A model generated the notes under the pieces. That model was not told where the DNA came from. It made no database searches and was given only the letters and a program-made list of their open reading frames with translations. Below are positions 34,416 to 43,487 of a stretch of 64,000 bases of DNA, piece after piece. The stretch is taken from assembly GCA_900470805.1 (NCBI GenBank), contig UCCA01000023.1:1-64000 (forward strand). The letters run 5' to 3'. The translations under genes were made by a program, and so were the position numbers. Origin of the DNA: Hyphomicrobiales bacterium (GTDB lineage Bacteria; Pseudomonadota; Alphaproteobacteria; Rhizobiales; Rhizobiaceae). Each line of letters starts with the position of its first letter. Within the stretch, counting starts at the first letter, position 1.

Positions 34416-35459
34416 CTATTCCATCACGATCTGCAGCTTTACATCGCTCGGCCGCGCTTCGACGGCGCGATCAAAGGCCTTGATCGACTCCTCGAAAGCG
34501 AATGTCTCGGAGATCAGCGGCTTCAGATCGACGCGCCCGGACCCCAATAGCGCGATCGAACGCTCGTATTGATGGGCATAGCGGAACACCGTCTCGATAC
34601 GGATCTCCTTGGTGGAGGCTGTCGATACGTCGAAGCCGATCGGATCGACCGGCAGGCCGACGGCGACGATCACGCCGCCCGGACGGGCCAGATCCATGAT
34701 CGTCTCCCATGCGCGCGGAGAACCCGAGCATTCGAAGATCACATCCGCACCCCATCCGTCCGTCAGCCGCGACACCTCATCCACAAGGTTCTGCTCGCGG
34801 ATGTTGACGGGAATGACCCCTTGGTATTGGGCGGCGATATCGAGCTTCGGCTGGGCAAGGTCGGCGACGACTGCACGCGCGCATCCGCCAGCGAGCGCCG
34901 CAATTGCCACCATCGTGCCGATCGGTCCGGCACCCAGCACCACGGCTGTGTCGCCCGGCGCAATTTTCGCCTTGGTCGCCGCCTGCATGCCGACGGCGAA
35001 GGGCTCGACCATGGCGCCTTCCGCAAAGCTGACATTATCGGGCAGCTTGAACGTATAGTTCGCCGGATGCACCACCTCCGGCGTCAGCACGCCATGCACA
35101 GGCGGCGTCGCCCAGAAGCTGACGGCAGGATCGACATTATACATGCCGAGACGGCTTGCCTTGGAATTAGGGTCCGGAATGCCGGGCTCCATGCAGACAC
35201 GGTCGCCGACCTTCAGATGGGTCACCCCCGCACCGACCTCCACGACCGTTCCGGCGGCCTCGTGTCCCAGCACCATAGGCTCGTTGACCACGAACGGACC
35301 GATCTTGCCGTGTGTGTAATAGTGCACGTCGGAGCCGCAGACACCCACGGTGTGGATCTTGATCTTTACCTGCCCAGGTCCTGTTTCCATCGGCAGATCG
35401 ATATCGCGAATTGCGAGTTCATGCTGGCGTTCGAGCACCAATGCACGCACCTTGGTCAT
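34416..35459 (-). CDS. Zinc-dependent polyol (xylitol/sorbitol-type) dehydrogenase
   Basis: A 347-residue medium-chain dehydrogenase. The catalytic Zn site is in GVCGSDVHYYTHG and GHEAAGTVVEVG, and the cofactor motif is VVLGAGPIGTMVA. The SDVHYYTHGKIG pattern is typical of xylitol and sorbitol dehydrogenases, which oxidise polyols to ketoses with NAD. Two of the four structural-Zn Cys positions seem absent, as in other sorbitol dehydrogenases. The ATG at 35459 follows AAGGA. It converges on the dedA-like gene and has no sugar genes next to it. Confidence 0.83.
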   Translation of the reverse strand: MTKVRALVLERQHELAIRDIDLPMETGPGQVKIKIHTVGVCGSDVHYYTHGKIGPFVVNEPMVLGHEAAGTVVEVGAGVTHLKVGDRVCMEPGIPDPNSKASRLGMYNVDPAVSFWATPPVHGVLTPEVVHPANYTFKLPDNVSFAEGAMVEPFAVGMQAATKAKIAPGDTAVVLGAGPIGTMVAIAALAGGCARAVVADLAQPKLDIAAQYQGVIPVNIREQNLVDEVSRLTDGWGADVIFECSGSPRAWETIMDLARPGGVIVAVGLPVDPIGFDVSTASTKEIRIETVFRYAHQYERSIALLGSGRVDLKPLISETFAFEESIKAFDRAVEARPSDVKLQIVME

Positions 35460-35805
35460 TGTCGGTTCCTTCCATATCGCCTCCCCGCTCGCTGAATCGA
35501 GCGCAGCGTCGGCCGGACTATAGAACCCGAAGCCCCAGAATTTCAATTCGATTTGCGATGCATTTGCCCAGCAAGTGATGGTATGCCCAAGCCGGTTCCA
35601 CGAGGTGTTGCGCCGTTCGATATCTCGTGCAGGTTTCAGCGGAGTATTTCCAACAAACGGTTGCGGGCGGCCTAAGCAGATTCATTTCAAATCCGCCGGC
35701 GAAATGGCACAGCATTCCGGAACTCGACTATGGAACAGAAACAATCTTCGTTTCATTATACGACCAGCTTGGTAGTGTTTGAGTCACAACGAAGGAGAGG
35801 TTCCC

Positions 35806-36831
35806 ATGCATTCACACCGGATTACCCGGCTTCTAACAGCCGCCGTTCTGGCTGGCAGCTTCGCCATCGGCGCTGTTGCCCCAGCCTTTGCCGACCAGAC
35901 GCTTCTCAACGTCTCCTACGATCCGACTCGGGAACTCTACAAGGATTTCAACGCGGCTTTCGCGCAGAAATGGCAGAAGGACACGGGTGAAACTGTCACG
36001 ATCCAGGCATCGCATGGCGGTTCCGGCGCACAGGCGCGATCCGTGATCGACGGGCTTGATGCTGATGTCGTCACCTTGGCGCTGGAAGGCGACATCGACG
36101 CGATTGCGAAGAAGACCGGCAAGATCCCCGCCGACTGGAAGACGAAGTTCCCCAACAACTCGACGCCTTATACATCGACGATCGTCTTCCTTGTCCGCAA
36201 GGGCAACCCGAAGGGCATCAAGGATTGGGCCGATCTGGTGAAGGATGATGTTCAGGTCATCACCCCGAACCCCAAGACATCGGGCGGCGCACGCTGGAAC
36301 TTCCTTGCGGCCTGGGCCTGGGCGAAGCAGGCAAACGGCGGCGACGAAGCCAAGGCTCAGGAATACGTCTCCAAGCTGCTGCAGCACGTTCCGGTTCTCG
36401 ACACAGGCGCGCGCGGTGCAACGACGACCTTCGTACAGCGTGGCTTGGGCGACGTTCTGCTGGCGTGGGAAAACGAAGCCTATCTGTCACTGGAAGAGCT
36501 TGGTCCCGACCAGTTCGAAATCGTGACTCCGAACTTCTCGATCCGCGCGGATCCGCCGGTCGCCATTGTCGATGGCAACGTCGACAAGAAGGGCACCCGC
36601 AAGGTGGCAGAGGCCTATCTGAACTACCTCTATTCCGACGAGGGCCAGAAGATCGCTGCCAAGCACTACTATCGCCCGATCAAGCCTGAATCGGCCGATG
36701 CGAAAGACATCGCCCGCTTTCCAAAGCTGACGCTGGCAACGATTGACGACTTCGGCGGCTGGAAAGAAGCGCAGCCAAAATTCTTCGGAGATGGCGGCGT
36801 ATTTGACCAAATCTACAAGCCGGCACAATAA
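35806..36831 (+). CDS. Sulfate ABC transporter substrate-binding protein
   Basis: A 341-residue periplasmic sulfate/thiosulfate-binding protein (Sbp/CysP family). The signal peptide ends near PAFA, and the mature chain begins DQTLLNVSYDPTRELYKDFN, the family hallmark. ASHGGSGAQARSVIDGLDADVVTLAL holds sulfate-contact residues. The ATG at 35806 follows GGAGAGG; nine extra residues upstream are unlikely. It heads the cysTWA operon. Confidence 0.93.
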   Translation: MHSHRITRLLTAAVLAGSFAIGAVAPAFADQTLLNVSYDPTRELYKDFNAAFAQKWQKDTGETVTIQASHGGSGAQARSVIDGLDADVVTLALEGDIDAIAKKTGKIPADWKTKFPNNSTPYTSTIVFLVRKGNPKGIKDWADLVKDDVQVITPNPKTSGGARWNFLAAWAWAKQANGGDEAKAQEYVSKLLQHVPVLDTGARGATTTFVQRGLGDVLLAWENEAYLSLEELGPDQFEIVTPNFSIRADPPVAIVDGNVDKKGTRKVAEAYLNYLYSDEGQKIAAKHYYRPIKPESADAKDIARFPKLTLATIDDFGGWKEAQPKFFGDGGVFDQIYKPAQ

Positions 36832-36839
36832 TACGCCGC

Positions 36840-37697
36840 ATGAAAGCACATAGCCCCACACGGTGGCGGTTCAGGCGGCCGAGTGTCATTCCGGGTTTCG
36901 GAATGGCGCTCGGCTTTACCTTGATCTGGCTAACCCTCCTCATCCTCATCCCCCTCTCTGGCCTTGCCTGGCGGTCGAGCGAACTTGGCTGGGAGAAATT
37001 CTGGTCGATCGCGTTTGATGCACGGACGGTGAACGCTCTGCGCATCAGCTTCGGCACCGCTTTTGCCGCGGCCTGTGTCAACGCCGTGTTCGGCATCGTG
37101 CTTGCCTGGGTGCTGGTGCGCTACCGCTTTCCCGGCAAGCGGATCATCGACGCCATGGTCGATCTTCCGTTTGCCTTGCCGACCGCTGTTGCCGGTATCG
37201 CACTCGCAACGCTCTACGCACCCAATGGCTGGATCGGCCAGTTTCTGACGCCTTTGGGAATCAGGATCGCCTTTACGCCGGTCGGTATCGTCGTCGCCCT
37301 TATCTTCGTTGGGCTGCCGTTTGTGGTGCGAACCGTTCAGCCCGTCATGGAGGAGATCGACAAGGAAGTGGAGGAAGCGGCCGCGACGCTTGGTGCCAAT
37401 CGCTTTCAGACGATCTCGCGTGTGCTGTTGCCAGGCCTTGCGCCCGCCGTTCTCACCGGCTTCGCGTTGGCCTTTGCCCGCGGCGTCGGCGAATACGGCT
37501 CGGTGATCTTTATCGCCGGCAATCTGCCGTTCAAATCCGAGATCGCGCCGCTTCTAATCGTCATCAAGCTTGAGGAATACAATTATGCCGCGGCGACCGG
37601 TATCGCTGCTGTCATGCTGATTATCTCCTTCATCATGCTACTCGTCATCAATCTTATCCAGAGCTGGAGCAGACGGAGGTACGGCTATGGCGCTTGA
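36840..37697 (+). CDS. cysT: Sulfate ABC transporter permease CysT
   Basis: A 285-residue permease, also called CysU. It has about six helices from LGFTLIWLTLLILIPLSGLAW on and an EAA-type loop VEEAAATLGANRFQTI. It starts 8 bases after the binding-protein stop and overlaps cysW by 11 bases. Confidence 0.93.
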   Translation: MKAHSPTRWRFRRPSVIPGFGMALGFTLIWLTLLILIPLSGLAWRSSELGWEKFWSIAFDARTVNALRISFGTAFAAACVNAVFGIVLAWVLVRYRFPGKRIIDAMVDLPFALPTAVAGIALATLYAPNGWIGQFLTPLGIRIAFTPVGIVVALIFVGLPFVVRTVQPVMEEIDKEVEEAAATLGANRFQTISRVLLPGLAPAVLTGFALAFARGVGEYGSVIFIAGNLPFKSEIAPLLIVIKLEEYNYAAATGIAAVMLIISFIMLLVINLIQSWSRRRYGYGA

Positions 37698-38559
37698 GAC
37701 CATCACCGGTTCGCCAAAGGTCCGTTCCGTCGTCACCGAGCGTCGATGGGCACGTTGGACATTGATCGCCATCTCGCTGGTTTTTCTGACCCTGATCTTG
37801 CTGCTGCCGATGGCTGCGGTGTTCGTCGAGGCATTCCGCAAGGGCGCCGGTGCGTTCTTCACGGCGCTGCAGGATGCCGAGACCTTCTCGGCAATCCGGC
37901 TGACGCTGATCGTCGCCGGGATCAGCGTGCCGCTGAACGTCGTCTTCGGCGTCGCCGCCGCCTGGGCGATCGCCAAGTTCGAGTTCAAGGGCAAGGCGTT
38001 CCTGACCACGCTGATCGACCTTCCGTTTTCGGTTTCACCCGTCATATCGGGTCTGGTCTTCGTATTGTTGCTCGGCGCCAACACCTATCTCGGCCAGTGG
38101 CTGAGTGCCCACGATATCAAGGTGCTATTCGCGGTGCCGGGTCTGATCCTGGCGACGATGTTCGTCACCTTCCCCTTCGTGGCCCGCGAATTGATCCCGC
38201 TGATGCAGGAACAGGGCACTGGTGACGAGGAGGCCGCGATTTCGCTTGGGGCCAGCGGTTGGCAGACGTTCTGGCACGTGACGCTGCCCAACATCAAATG
38301 GGGACTGCTTTACGGGGTTCTGCTCTGTAATGCCCGTGCGATGGGTGAGTTCGGTGCCGTGTCTGTCGTCTCGGGCCATATCCGCGGGCAGACCAATACC
38401 ATGCCGCTGCAGGTGGAGATTCTCTACAACGAGTATAACTTCACCGGAGCCTTCGCCGTTGCCACGCTGCTGGCGCTGTTGGCACTGGTCACCCTTGTTT
38501 TGAAGACATTGCTGGAAATGCGATACAGCGACGAAATCGCCGCGAGCCGGCGGCACTGA
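37687..38559 (+). CDS. cysW: Sulfate ABC transporter permease CysW
   Basis: A 290-residue permease. The first helix is LIAISLVFLTLILLLPMAAVFVEA, and GDEEAAISLGASGWQTFW is the EAA loop. The late ARAMGEFGAVSVVSG segment is typical of CysW. It overlaps cysT by 11 bases and precedes cysA by 9. Confidence 0.93.
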   Translation: MALETITGSPKVRSVVTERRWARWTLIAISLVFLTLILLLPMAAVFVEAFRKGAGAFFTALQDAETFSAIRLTLIVAGISVPLNVVFGVAAAWAIAKFEFKGKAFLTTLIDLPFSVSPVISGLVFVLLLGANTYLGQWLSAHDIKVLFAVPGLILATMFVTFPFVARELIPLMQEQGTGDEEAAISLGASGWQTFWHVTLPNIKWGLLYGVLLCNARAMGEFGAVSVVSGHIRGQTNTMPLQVEILYNEYNFTGAFAVATLLALLALVTLVLKTLLEMRYSDEIAASRRH

Positions 38560-38568
38560 GGAATTAGA

Positions 38569-39612
38569 ATGGAAGTTCGTGTTCAAAATCTACGCAAGGA
38601 ATTCGATCGGTTCCCGGCTCTGCATGACGTGTCGCTCGACATTCATTCCGGTGAGCTGATCGCCCTGCTCGGCCCATCGGGATCCGGCAAGACCACCTTG
38701 CTGCGCCTGATCGCCGGGCTGGAAAGCCCCACTGAGGGCCTGATCTACTTCGGTGACGAGGACGCGTCGAAGAAGACGGTGCAGGAGCGCAATATCGGCT
38801 TCGTATTTCAGCATTACGCGCTGTTTCGACATATGACGGTTCTCGATAACGTGGCGTTTGGCCTCAAGGTCCGCCATTCCTCACGCCGCCCTCCGCGTGA
38901 CGAAATCCGCCGTCGTGCGCTGGAGCTCCTCGAACTGGTGCAGTTGCCGGGCCTCGAAAAACGCTATCCCGCGCAGCTTTCGGGCGGCCAGCGGCAGCGC
39001 GTGGCACTCGCACGGGCGATGGCTGTTGAACCAAACGTTCTGTTGCTCGACGAACCCTTCGGGGCGCTCGACGCTCAGGTGCGCAAGGATCTGCGCAAAT
39101 GGCTGCGCGAGATCCACGATCGCACCGGCCACACCACTGTCTTCGTCACCCACGACCAGGACGAGGCGATGGAGCTGGCCGACCGCGTCGTCGTCATGAG
39201 CCAGGGTGCGATCGAACAGGTCGGCACGCCAGACGAGGTCTACGACAATCCGAACTCGCCTTTCGTGTTCGGCTTCGTTGGCCAGTCGAACTGTCTCAAG
39301 GTGCGCCTTTCCGGCGGCGAGATATGGTTCGAGGACCGCCCGCTCGGCCTGACGGCAGAGGGAGAGCCGGATGGCGAAGCAAGCCTCTACTTCCGTCCGC
39401 ATGACATCGAAATCCGAGATGGATGTGGCGGCTGCATCGCAGGCCTGCTGACCAGCAGCCGGCGGGTTGCCGGAACGCGGCACGTGGAAATCGACATCGG
39501 TAATGGTCATCCGCCGGTCGAACTTGAATTGCCACCGGCAGCGGCCGGCAATCTTGATCGCAGCCGGATTGCATTTCGTCCGACGCGTTGGAAGCTGTTT
39601 CGATCGGCTTGA
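38569..39612 (+). CDS. cysA: Sulfate ABC transporter ATP-binding protein CysA
   Basis: A 347-residue ATPase. It has Walker A GPSGSGKTT, Q-loop FQHYALFRHMTV, signature LSGGQRQR, Walker B LLLDEPFGALDAQVRKDLR and H-loop FVTHDQDEAMELADR. The DAQVRKDLRKWLR segment is characteristic of CysA. The C-terminal part is the TOBE-like domain with YFRPHDIEI. It closes the operon and is followed by a terminator. Confidence 0.95.
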   Translation: MEVRVQNLRKEFDRFPALHDVSLDIHSGELIALLGPSGSGKTTLLRLIAGLESPTEGLIYFGDEDASKKTVQERNIGFVFQHYALFRHMTVLDNVAFGLKVRHSSRRPPRDEIRRRALELLELVQLPGLEKRYPAQLSGGQRQRVALARAMAVEPNVLLLDEPFGALDAQVRKDLRKWLREIHDRTGHTTVFVTHDQDEAMELADRVVVMSQGAIEQVGTPDEVYDNPNSPFVFGFVGQSNCLKVRLSGGEIWFEDRPLGLTAEGEPDGEASLYFRPHDIEIRDGCGGCIAGLLTSSRRVAGTRHVEIDIGNGHPPVELELPPAAAGNLDRSRIAFRPTRWKLFRSA

Positions 39613-39641
39613 TACCATCGCACTGTTATCGTCGCATAACG

Positions 39642-39674
39642 AAAGACGGCTTCGCGCAATGCGGCGCCGTCTTT
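39642..39674 (+). terminator. Terminator of the sulfate operon
   Basis: AAAGACGGC and GCCGTCTTT form a 9-bp stem 30 bases after the cysA stop, with a GC-rich loop of 15 bases and TTTCTC at the 3' edge. It is a good Rho-independent terminator candidate. Confidence 0.65.
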
Positions 39675-39873
39675 CTCGATCTGACCGTTGTGGCTGCCAC
39701 AAGATCGGCCAGAACCGGTGCCATCTCAACAATGCTGCGACAAATTTCCGGTTGAGCGGCATCAATGTCGATGGCGTCAAGATCGGGTTTACCAATCCGT
39801 CTTAAGGCTGGGTTGGCCAACCTTCGCGTGTGCGCGTCCATCGCACGCAAAACGCATCGAAAGACCATACCCC

Positions 39874-41349
39874 ATGCCCGATATTTCCTCCGACTTCGAG
39901 ATTTTTGATCTGGCACCGATTGCCATGTGGATCGAAGATTTTAGTGGCGTGAAGGCGCTGTTCGATCAGTGGCGGCAGGAGGGCGTTGGCGACATCAGAA
40001 CGTTTCTGAAGGAAGATCCGGCATGGGTCGCCGAATGTTCGAGCCGTATTCGTATCCTGCGTGTCAACGGCAAAACGCTCGAACTGTTCGAAGCAGCGGA
40101 CCTTGATCATCTCACGGACAATCTTTCGATGGTGTTCCGCGACGAGATGCTGGATAGCCATGTCAACGAACTGGCGGCACTCTGGGATGGCAAAACTGAG
40201 TTTAACGGCAGCGCGGTGAACTACACGCTTTCCGGACGCCGACTCGACATCCAGTTGCGCGGAACGGTTCTGCCCGGTCACGAGCAAACACTTGCAAGGT
40301 TGCTGTTGACGACCGAGGACGTGACACCGCGCGAGGATGCCAGACGCAAAGAGGAACAGCAGCGGCAATATGCTGAAGGGATTTTCGAGCATTCGCCGGT
40401 GTCGCTGTGGATCGAAGATTTCAGCCGCATCAAGGTTCTGATCGAGGATGTCCGGCAGCGCGGCATTGGGGACTTCCGGGTATTCACTGATGTACACCCG
40501 GAATTCGTCGTTCAATGCATGAGCGAGATCAGCGTCATCGAGATAAACAAGGCGACGCTAGATCTTTTCGGAGCACCTGACCGCACCACGCTGCTGCATC
40601 GTCTCGCGGAGATTTTCCGCGACGACATGACCAAGACGTTTCGAGAACAACTCATCGAGCTATGGAACGGAAACCTGTTTCACCAGCGCGAAGTCGTGAA
40701 CTATGCGCTGGATGGCTCGGAGCGCCATGTGCTGCTGCAGTTCTCGGTATTTCCAGGCTACGAGAAGGATTGGTCGCGGGTCCAGATCGCACTGACCGAC
40801 ATCACTGCCCGCAAGAAGGCCGAAGCCTATCTCGAATATCTCGGCAAATATGATGTCCTGACCAAACTGCACAACCGCGCCTTTTATTCGGAGGAACTAA
40901 ACCGGCTGCAGCGCAAGTCCCTGCGGCCGGTCTCTGCCATGATCATCGACCTCAATGGGCTGAAAGAAACCAATGATCAGCTTGGCCATGACGCGGGTGA
41001 TGCATTGCTGCGCAGGCTCGGCGAGGTCCTGAACGGCGCCATCTCCGTGCCCAACCACGCTGCACGCGTTGGCGGCGACGAGTTCGCGGTGCTGATGCCG
41101 GGCGCCGATCGCCACGCCGCCATCGCCACGCTCGACACGATCAACGAACTCGTAAAGATCAATAACCAATTCTATTCGAACGCACCGCTCAGCCTTTCGG
41201 TCGGGCTCGCCACAAGCGAGCCGGGCGAAACGATGGAGTCGATGGTGCGCCGTGCCGATCTGGCCATGTACGAGCATAAGCGGGAGCACCATGCCAGCCG
41301 CAAGGCCATCACGTCGGCTCAGCAGGCAAATACATCTGCAGCAATCTGA
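39874..41349 (+). CDS. PAS-PAS-GGDEF diguanylate cyclase
   Basis: A 491-residue cytosolic protein predicted to make cyclic di-GMP. Two PAS-like modules, about residues 8-150 and 172-310, resemble each other closely: APIAMWIEDFSGVK against SPVSLWIEDFSRIK. A GGDEF domain occupies roughly 325-475, with the active motif RVGGDEFAVLM and GGDEF at 400-404. The usual RxxD inhibitory site five residues before the motif is missing, so product feedback may be absent. The ATG at 39874 is chosen over upstream frame that overlaps the terminator. It is a single gene after the sulfate operon. Confidence 0.88.
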   Translation: MPDISSDFEIFDLAPIAMWIEDFSGVKALFDQWRQEGVGDIRTFLKEDPAWVAECSSRIRILRVNGKTLELFEAADLDHLTDNLSMVFRDEMLDSHVNELAALWDGKTEFNGSAVNYTLSGRRLDIQLRGTVLPGHEQTLARLLLTTEDVTPREDARRKEEQQRQYAEGIFEHSPVSLWIEDFSRIKVLIEDVRQRGIGDFRVFTDVHPEFVVQCMSEISVIEINKATLDLFGAPDRTTLLHRLAEIFRDDMTKTFREQLIELWNGNLFHQREVVNYALDGSERHVLLQFSVFPGYEKDWSRVQIALTDITARKKAEAYLEYLGKYDVLTKLHNRAFYSEELNRLQRKSLRPVSAMIIDLNGLKETNDQLGHDAGDALLRRLGEVLNGAISVPNHAARVGGDEFAVLMPGADRHAAIATLDTINELVKINNQFYSNAPLSLSVGLATSEPGETMESMVRRADLAMYEHKREHHASRKAITSAQQANTSAAI

Positions 41350-41376
41350 TCGCCAGTCGCCCCGCCAAGGACAAGC

Positions 41377-42450
41377 CTAATCGCGAGGCTTTTCGGCGAA
41401 ATGCCGTATGGCGAACTCTGCCGCGCGCTGGTTCGAGCGGCGCGCATCGTCCAGCCAGAACGGAAACAGCTGCCATTGGTGAACCATGCCCGGAACCACT
41501 TCTGCCGTGACATCGACACCAGACTGTCGCGCCTTGTCGGCCAGTCGCAGAGTATCGTCGAGCGAAACCTCCCGCGAGCCCACCTGCATGAACAGCGGCG
41601 GAAAACCTTTCATGTCGGCATAAAGCGGTGAAACTCTCGGATCCGTCGGCAGACGATCTCCGAGATAGGCTTTGCGGGCGTCCTCGATCCGCAGCAGATT
41701 GCCATAAGGATCACTGTCCGCGTTGGTCTCGATCGACGCCCCTGTCGCGGCGAGGTCAGTGATCGGGCTGATGGCAATGACTGCTGCGGGGAGCGGCCCC
41801 TTCAACCTGATTTGCCTCAACGTCGCCTCGATCGCCAGATTCCCACCGGCGCAATCTCCAAGCATAACGATGTTGCCAGGGTCGTAACCGGAATCGAGCA
41901 GCCATAGATAGGCCGTCAGCGTATCGTCGATCTGTGCAGGATAGGGTGATTCTGGTGCAAGCCGATAGTCGATCAGCAGCACGTCGGCAGATGCCGCCTT
42001 GGAAAGAGACGCCGCCGCTGCGCGGTGTGTATCCGACGAACCGCTGAAAAAGCCACCGCCATGAACATAGAGAATGGCGCGCTTGCCGATCGGATAATGG
42101 AGCCGCGCCGGCCAGATCAACTCGGCATCCACTCCGCCGGCGTCGACCTGCCTAATCTGGACACGCGATGGCCCGGGCGTCTGGCGCATCAACTGCTTGA
42201 ATGCAGCTCTCTTTTCTGCAAGCGTCACCGCTTTGGAATAGTGTTCCGTCCAGACCCCAAGCAGTTTTTCCACTTGCTGCTTTGAGGCTTCGCTCTGGCT
42301 TGCTTCGGCTTGCACGGTCTGCTCGGCTGCCAGCGCGAGCGACAGGCCGCAGGGGCCAGAGAGGCAAATCGCGACTGCGGTGGCTAAGGCGCGGCGGCCG
42401 ATCGCCGACACGACTGCTTTCAGCGATGGCATATCATGCACGCCGCGCAT
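41377..42450 (-). CDS. Alpha/beta hydrolase, HSL-type esterase, secreted
   Basis: A 357-residue esterase of the hormone-sensitive-lipase group. Residues 1-40 look like a signal peptide (ALATAVAICLSGPCGLSLALA). The oxyanion motif is VHGGGFFSG, and the nucleophile motif reads GDCAGGN, where Cys replaces the usual Ser of GDSAGG. The acid and His are near the C-terminus (PGMVHQWQLF). The Cys for Ser change may alter or abolish esterase activity. The ATG at 42450 follows GAGGG by 7 bases; another ATG at 42432 is possible. Confidence 0.8.
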   Translation of the reverse strand: MRGVHDMPSLKAVVSAIGRRALATAVAICLSGPCGLSLALAAEQTVQAEASQSEASKQQVEKLLGVWTEHYSKAVTLAEKRAAFKQLMRQTPGPSRVQIRQVDAGGVDAELIWPARLHYPIGKRAILYVHGGGFFSGSSDTHRAAAASLSKAASADVLLIDYRLAPESPYPAQIDDTLTAYLWLLDSGYDPGNIVMLGDCAGGNLAIEATLRQIRLKGPLPAAVIAISPITDLAATGASIETNADSDPYGNLLRIEDARKAYLGDRLPTDPRVSPLYADMKGFPPLFMQVGSREVSLDDTLRLADKARQSGVDVTAEVVPGMVHQWQLFPFWLDDARRSNQRAAEFAIRHFAEKPRD

Positions 42451-42546
42451 CTCTGGACCCTCAATATTTGACGAGTATCAACATCGGCGCCGAAACTGCC
42501 ACGCTTGCGACGAGAGTCAAGGCTCGGCTCCGAGCCGCGCGAAAGC

Positions 42547-42580
42547 AAAAAAGCCTTGGCCGCGCGAACGGCGCTCAGGC
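42547..42580 (-). terminator. Rho-independent terminator after the EEP gene
   Basis: On the minus strand GCCT-gagc-GCCG-ttcgcg-CGGC-ca-AGGC is followed directly by six T residues. The stem begins within the stop-codon region of the endonuclease/exonuclease/phosphatase-family gene, so it likely ends the cls-EEP transcript. Confidence 0.65.
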
Positions 42581-43393
42581 CTCCACGGCTTTTCGGAGAT
42601 TCACGAGCGCCTTGATCGGCAAATGATCGGAGGCCATGCGCGAGAGCGGGGTATCATGAGCCTCGACGGTCGTCACCACGCCCTTGCGGTTTGCCATGAT
42701 CCGATCGAGCGCGAGCACCGGGAGCCGGGCGGGAAAGCTTGGCACGGCAAGCGGCTGCGGACCGAAGATCGACTGGAACGAATGCAGGGACGAACGGTCG
42801 CCCAGGCGCCACTCGTTGAGATCGCCAAGCAGGATCGTGGGCGTATCTGACGTGTCGGCCATCAACTCCAGCAGCACTCTTGCCTGCTGCGAACGCGAAT
42901 GCCGGAGAAGGCCGAAATGCGCAGCGATGATGCGCAACGCCCCTCCCAACTCGAGCTCAAGTTCCGCTACCAGCGCCCCGCGCGGTTCCAGACCCGGCAG
43001 CTTGATCTGGTGAACGTCACGCACTAGGCCTTTCTTGAAAAGCACGACATTGCCATGCCAGCCATGCGCCTTTGCCATGCCACTTACGGGTACCGGCACC
43101 AGTCCCGTCTCGCGCTCCAGTCTCGCCATGTCAAGTATCCCGGTACGCTCGCCAAACCGGGTATCAGCCTCCTGAAGTGCTATGACGTCGGCATCGATCT
43201 CATGGATCACCTTGCTGGTGCGCTCTGGATCGAAACGCCTGTCGTTGCCAACGCATTTATGGACATTGTAGGAAGCGATCAACGTCCCTTCCGGCCGCGA
43301 CAACGGCCCGACATGCGGCGCATCCACGCGTTTTTTGCGGTTTCTTATGGATGCGAGAATGCTGGCGGGGAGATTGTCTTTTCTGGCATGCAT
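42575..43393 (-). CDS. Endonuclease/exonuclease/phosphatase-family protein
   Basis: A 272-residue EEP-fold hydrolase. It shows SYNVHKCVGNDRRFD (metal Asn), DVIALQEAD (metal Glu), ILLGDLNEWRLG (Asp and Asn) and the terminal SDHLPIKA (catalytic Asp-His). Relatives cut DNA, phosphoinositides or sphingomyelin. The position just after cardiolipin synthase suggests a lipid phosphodiester role. The ATG at 43393 is preferred; a TTG at 43438 would add 15 residues. Confidence 0.85.
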   Translation of the reverse strand: MHARKDNLPASILASIRNRKKRVDAPHVGPLSRPEGTLIASYNVHKCVGNDRRFDPERTSKVIHEIDADVIALQEADTRFGERTGILDMARLERETGLVPVPVSGMAKAHGWHGNVVLFKKGLVRDVHQIKLPGLEPRGALVAELELELGGALRIIAAHFGLLRHSRSQQARVLLELMADTSDTPTILLGDLNEWRLGDRSSLHSFQSIFGPQPLAVPSFPARLPVLALDRIMANRKGVVTTVEAHDTPLSRMASDHLPIKALVNLRKAVEA

Positions 43394-43487
43394 CGCTGTT
43401 TGCCGGCGCTCCGTTGAAGGAATGTGCTGTTGCTTCAAGTATAGGCGGTCCCGCGCAACTTACCATGCCGACACCGGTAAAAAGCAC

